Part shown: positions 13,970 to 15,449 of the stretch, piece by piece
Numbering within the stretch: the first letter of the stretch is position 1
Layout of the letters: each line of letters opens with the position of its first letter
DNA from: JANXQG01 sp037147235
GTDB lineage: Bacteria; Planctomycetota; Planctomycetia; Pirellulales; Thermoguttaceae
Length of the DNA stretch: 15,449 nucleotides
Assembly: GCA_037147235.1 (NCBI GenBank)
Contig: JBAWVO010000152.1
Span: 1 to 15,449, forward strand
Direction of reading: 5' to 3'
Notes under the pieces: model-generated
Seen by the model: only the letters and a program-made list of their open reading frames with translations
Told to the model about the DNA's origin: nothing
Databases searched by the model: none
Translations under genes and position numbers: made by a program

Positions 13970-14278
13970 ATGAATATGATTGCAGAAAACTGTTCTACCC
14001 CCCAATGCGGCGGAGTTGTTGGCGGCGGTAAGCGAGGGAAATGCCAGGCGTGCTATCAAGCCCTGCGTCGGCTGGTTCTTTCGGGTGAAACAACCTGGGA
14101 TGCTCTGGTAGCCGCTGGGGAATGCGAAAAACCGGCCAATTCTCATCGCACGGCTTACGTTCAGGGCGTCCGCAAGCGTCTTGCCAAGCTCGCCGAGGAC
14201 GAATCCCAGCCAAAGGGCAAAGCTAAGTCCAGCCTTCCTCCGCGACGGTCCCGAGACTTCGATGCGGCATGTCACTGA
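13970..14278 (+). CDS. small four-Cys, probably zinc-binding protein
   Basis: A protein of 102 residues. The N-terminal part has Cys8, Cys13, Cys25 and Cys28 (C-x4-C-x11-C-x2-C), with GGGKRGKCQACYQ around the second pair: a compact zinc-knuckle or ribbon. A helical segment follows (LRRLVLSGETTWDALVAAGE), then a basic, Lys/Arg-rich tail (VRKRLAKLAE, KGKAKSSLPPRRSR). The combination suggests nucleic-acid binding, but I cannot name the family. A second ATG at 13976 is also possible; neither has a clear Shine-Dalgarno site. It is transcribed away from the 119-residue gene out of the shared AT-rich region. The 185 bp after it, up to 14463, contain nothing I can support. Confidence 0.65.
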   Translation: MNMIAENCSTPQCGGVVGGGKRGKCQACYQALRRLVLSGETTWDALVAAGECEKPANSHRTAYVQGVRKRLAKLAEDESQPKGKAKSSLPPRRSRDFDAACH

Positions 14279-14463
14279 GTTTTTTACGTGAACGATTTCA
14301 TGGAAGAGGAATCGCCTTAATCACCCGATGGGGGTGTGCTAGCAACAGGCCAATGATAACGAATCAACCCCAACTCACCGGATCTGCCATGTTCCCTTTA
14401 GACCACAACGCGACTGCCAGCAATAACGAAAATCGACTCGCTGGCTGGCGACGGTTCAGTCAT

Positions 14464-14703
14464 CTACTGCGTCGTGTTGGCATCCAAATCAGGTTCCTCG
14501 CCTTGGCACAGATCGATACACGGCTTATCGCAGCACCTTGAGCAAAGCGGCCAAACGTCGCCTGCTTCATCGACCTTGATAACGACATTGTCCTCCTCGG
14601 AAAAGATGAAGATTTCACCGCAAGTCATACAAGTGGCTTCGGCATAACCGCCACCAATGGATTTCATATTTCTGGTTCTGGGAGTCATAGCAAAAGTCTT
14701 CAT
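14464..14703 (-). CDS. seven-Cys zinc-ribbon-like small protein
   Basis: A protein of 79 residues with Cys25-x2-Cys28 in TCMTCGEIF and Cys54-x2-Cys57 in PLCSRCC, about 25 residues apart: the spacing of a zinc ribbon. Three further Cys (58, 62, 66) follow in CDKPCIDLC. Between the pairs the sequence is acidic with beta-like strands (IFIFSEEDNVVIKVDEAGDV). The N-terminal 14 residues are basic. Alternative starts at 14688 (MTPRT) and 14665 (MKSIG) are possible, since no start has a strong ribosome-binding site. The role is unknown; zinc ribbons like this serve in nucleic-acid or protein contacts. The intact Cys pattern makes a chance frame unlikely. It faces the opposite way from its neighbours. 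Confidence 0.65.
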   Translation of the reverse strand: MKTFAMTPRTRNMKSIGGGYAEATCMTCGEIFIFSEEDNVVIKVDEAGDVWPLCSRCCDKPCIDLCQGEEPDLDANTTQ

Positions 14704-14793
14704 GTTAGGTAGGGTGTCGGGTTGGCTAGGTTCGGCAATTTATCGGCACGGAACCTATTCTGTACCACTTATTATTGAAAATAATCGTTCCCG

Positions 14794-14976
14794 TTGGCGA
14801 CATCAAGACCTCGATTGAAATTCCGCTGCCTATTCAACTTCAGCTTTTGTTTATTGGCTCTCTACACGGCCAAGATTTACTTCTGCGACCGCGATTACTT
14901 CAAGGCCGCAGCCGCGATCGGATTCGCTGTGATTCTCGCAACGTGCGGGGTTATGGCATTGGAAGACGTTTATTAA
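14794..14976 (+). CDS. putative small membrane protein upstream of csrA
   Basis: The frame encodes up to 60 residues with two hydrophobic stretches, FNFSFCLLALYTA and AAAAIGFAVILATCGVMAL, separated by a charged loop (KIYFCDRDYFK). Third codon positions are rich in C and G, as in real genes of this window, and the frame ends 27 bp before csrA. Against it: the only upstream start is TTG at 14794 (an in-frame stop lies just before), no ribosome-binding site is seen, and another long frame overlaps it. A later TTG at 14815 is an alternative start. If real, it is a two-helix inner-membrane protein co-transcribed with csrA. Confidence 0.4.
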   Translation: MATSRPRLKFRCLFNFSFCLLALYTAKIYFCDRDYFKAAAAIGFAVILATCGVMALEDVY

Positions 14977-14989
14977 AAACCACTTATTC

Positions 14990-14996
14990 AAGGAGG
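14990..14996 (+). promoter_or_regulatory. strong ribosome-binding site of csrA, possible CsrA autoregulatory site
   Basis: AAGGAGG lies seven bases before the csrA ATG. It contains the GGA core that CsrA recognises in RNA, and another GGA occurs at 14961-14963. In several bacteria CsrA represses its own translation by covering such a site; that is known for the family and only inferred here. Confidence 0.5.
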
Positions 14997-15003
14997 ATAA
15001 ATC

Positions 15004-15219
15004 ATGTTGGTACTTTCACGCAAAGTTGAAGAAGAGATCATGGCCGGCAGCATTCGCATCAAGATTCTGGATGTGCGACGATCCGGCGCAGTCAAGATCG
15101 GGATTGAGGCCCCGGCGGGTGTGCCAGTTCACCGCATGGAAGTCTTTAACGCGATCGTGAACAACACCCGGCAAGCATGGGACCACGACGACCAGCAGGA
15201 GCCGCCATGCGAGTCATAG
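15004..15219 (+). CDS. csrA: CsrA/RsmA carbon storage regulator
   Basis: A protein of 71 residues. CsrA is a homodimeric RNA-binding protein that blocks or stabilises target mRNAs by binding GGA motifs near ribosome-binding sites. Recognition: MLVLSRKVEEEI at the N-terminus (Leu4, Arg6), strand IRIKILDVRRSGAVKIGIEAP, and the RNA-contact segment VPVHRMEVF with Arg44, the key conserved arginine. The GDDI turn normally following the first strand is changed to MAGS. The C-terminal tail (TRQAWDHDDQQEPPCES) is polar and variable, as usual. A strong AAGGAGG site precedes the ATG. Its 3' end overlaps the next gene by 13 bp. Location among small orphan genes rather than flagellar genes suggests it may be an accessory copy. 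Confidence 0.93.
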   Translation: MLVLSRKVEEEIMAGSIRIKILDVRRSGAVKIGIEAPAGVPVHRMEVFNAIVNNTRQAWDHDDQQEPPCES

Positions 15220-15449
15220 CACCACAGGACATAACAACTACCGCAACCGCAACCACGGCAGAATACGCGGCGGAACTTGCGGCCCGACACGACGGACCCA
15301 GCAAGCCAGCCTGGCAGTATCTTCCCGAGACCGACCGGGCGGGACATCCCTGCCGGAGAGATTACTTAGGATGCAGCACCAGACCATCCAGAGCACCGGC
15401 CACAGACAACAACATTATCGACAGACTACCAGACGACAGCAATGGAAAT
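15207..15449 (+). CDS. unrecognised protein overlapping csrA, runs off right edge
   Basis: Starting at ATG 15207, inside the csrA 3' end, the frame stays open for all 81 codons to the window edge. AGGAG lies about six bases upstream of the ATG, and the 13-bp overlap with csrA suggests translational coupling. The visible part starts MRVIAPQDITTTATATTAEY and is rich in Thr, Ala, Arg and Asp, with GHPCRRDYLGC (two Cys); codons are unusually CA-rich (ACA, GCA, ACC). I recognise no domain and it may be largely disordered. The frame being open on a long CA-rich stretch is partly a composition effect, so confidence is moderate. Confidence 0.5.
   Translation, partial: MRVIAPQDITTTATATTAEYAAELAARHDGPSKPAWQYLPETDRAGHPCRRDYLGCSTRPSRAPATDNNIIDRLPDDSNGN

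Noticed and set aside
14269..14541. 90-codon plus-strand frame after the four-Cys gene
   Set aside because: No ribosome-binding site, no domain, and it overlaps the Cys-patterned minus-strand gene at 14464-14703, which is better supported.

Overview
The window looks like chromosomal DNA from a bacterium of the Planctomycetota, probably a Pirellulales-like lineage. This is an inference from gene style: an FHA-GAF signalling protein, a receiver-rich hybrid kinase operon, a VapC-type PIN toxin with a tiny EDPVV-type partner, many small Cys-rich orphan genes and a small CsrA. There is no rRNA or marker gene to prove it. I see no tRNA, rRNA, CRISPR array, transposase or integrase.

Layout. (1) 1-667, minus: the N-terminal part of an FHA-GAF signalling protein that runs off the left edge. 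(2) 668-1209: a divergent intergenic region with a pair of small GC-rich hairpins and candidate promoters facing both ways. (3) 1210-7579, plus: a two-component block. It holds a membrane hybrid histidine kinase (dCache-like sensor, two PAS, HisKA/HATPase, two receivers), then receiver A1, receiver B1, receiver A2 and a receiver B2 fused to a CpaE/TadZ-type ParA-family ATPase, and finally one more single-receiver protein. A1-B1 and A2-B2 are clear tandem duplicates, with identical DNA runs of 83 and 50 bp. The spacer after B1 still resembles the linker and first codons of the ATPase in B2, so B1 is probably the truncated descendant of a receiver-ATPase fusion. (4) 7771-8400, plus: a glycine-zipper lipoprotein with its own sigma-70-like promoter. 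It overlaps tail-to-tail with the next group.

(5) 13148 down to 8390, minus: pdxJ (vitamin B6), a broken PIN-toxin gene, its surviving antitoxin-like partner, a secreted purple-acid-phosphatase-like metallophosphatase, dapA (lysine/cell-wall pathway) and a GT4-like glycosyltransferase. Spacing is tight in several places (10 bp pdxJ to toxin remnant, 9 bp antitoxin to phosphatase, 5 bp dapA to glycosyltransferase). The 125-bp gap before dapA may separate two transcription units. (6) 13279-15449: an accessory-looking stretch of small genes around an AT-rich divergent promoter region. It contains an unrecognised 119-residue protein on the minus strand with a near-consensus promoter, a 102-residue four-Cys protein, a seven-Cys zinc-ribbon-like protein, a putative small membrane protein, csrA, and an overlapping gene that runs off the right edge.

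How the parts may work together: the kinase senses an extracytoplasmic signal and could distribute phosphate among its own two receivers and five separate receiver domains, one of which controls a ParA-like ATPase that in other bacteria positions Tad-pilus machinery. None of the receivers in the separate proteins carries a DNA-binding domain, so output is probably through protein-protein contacts or the ATPase. The most notable observations are the truncated tandem duplication in the receiver operon and the internally deleted PIN toxin whose antitoxin-like partner remains intact.
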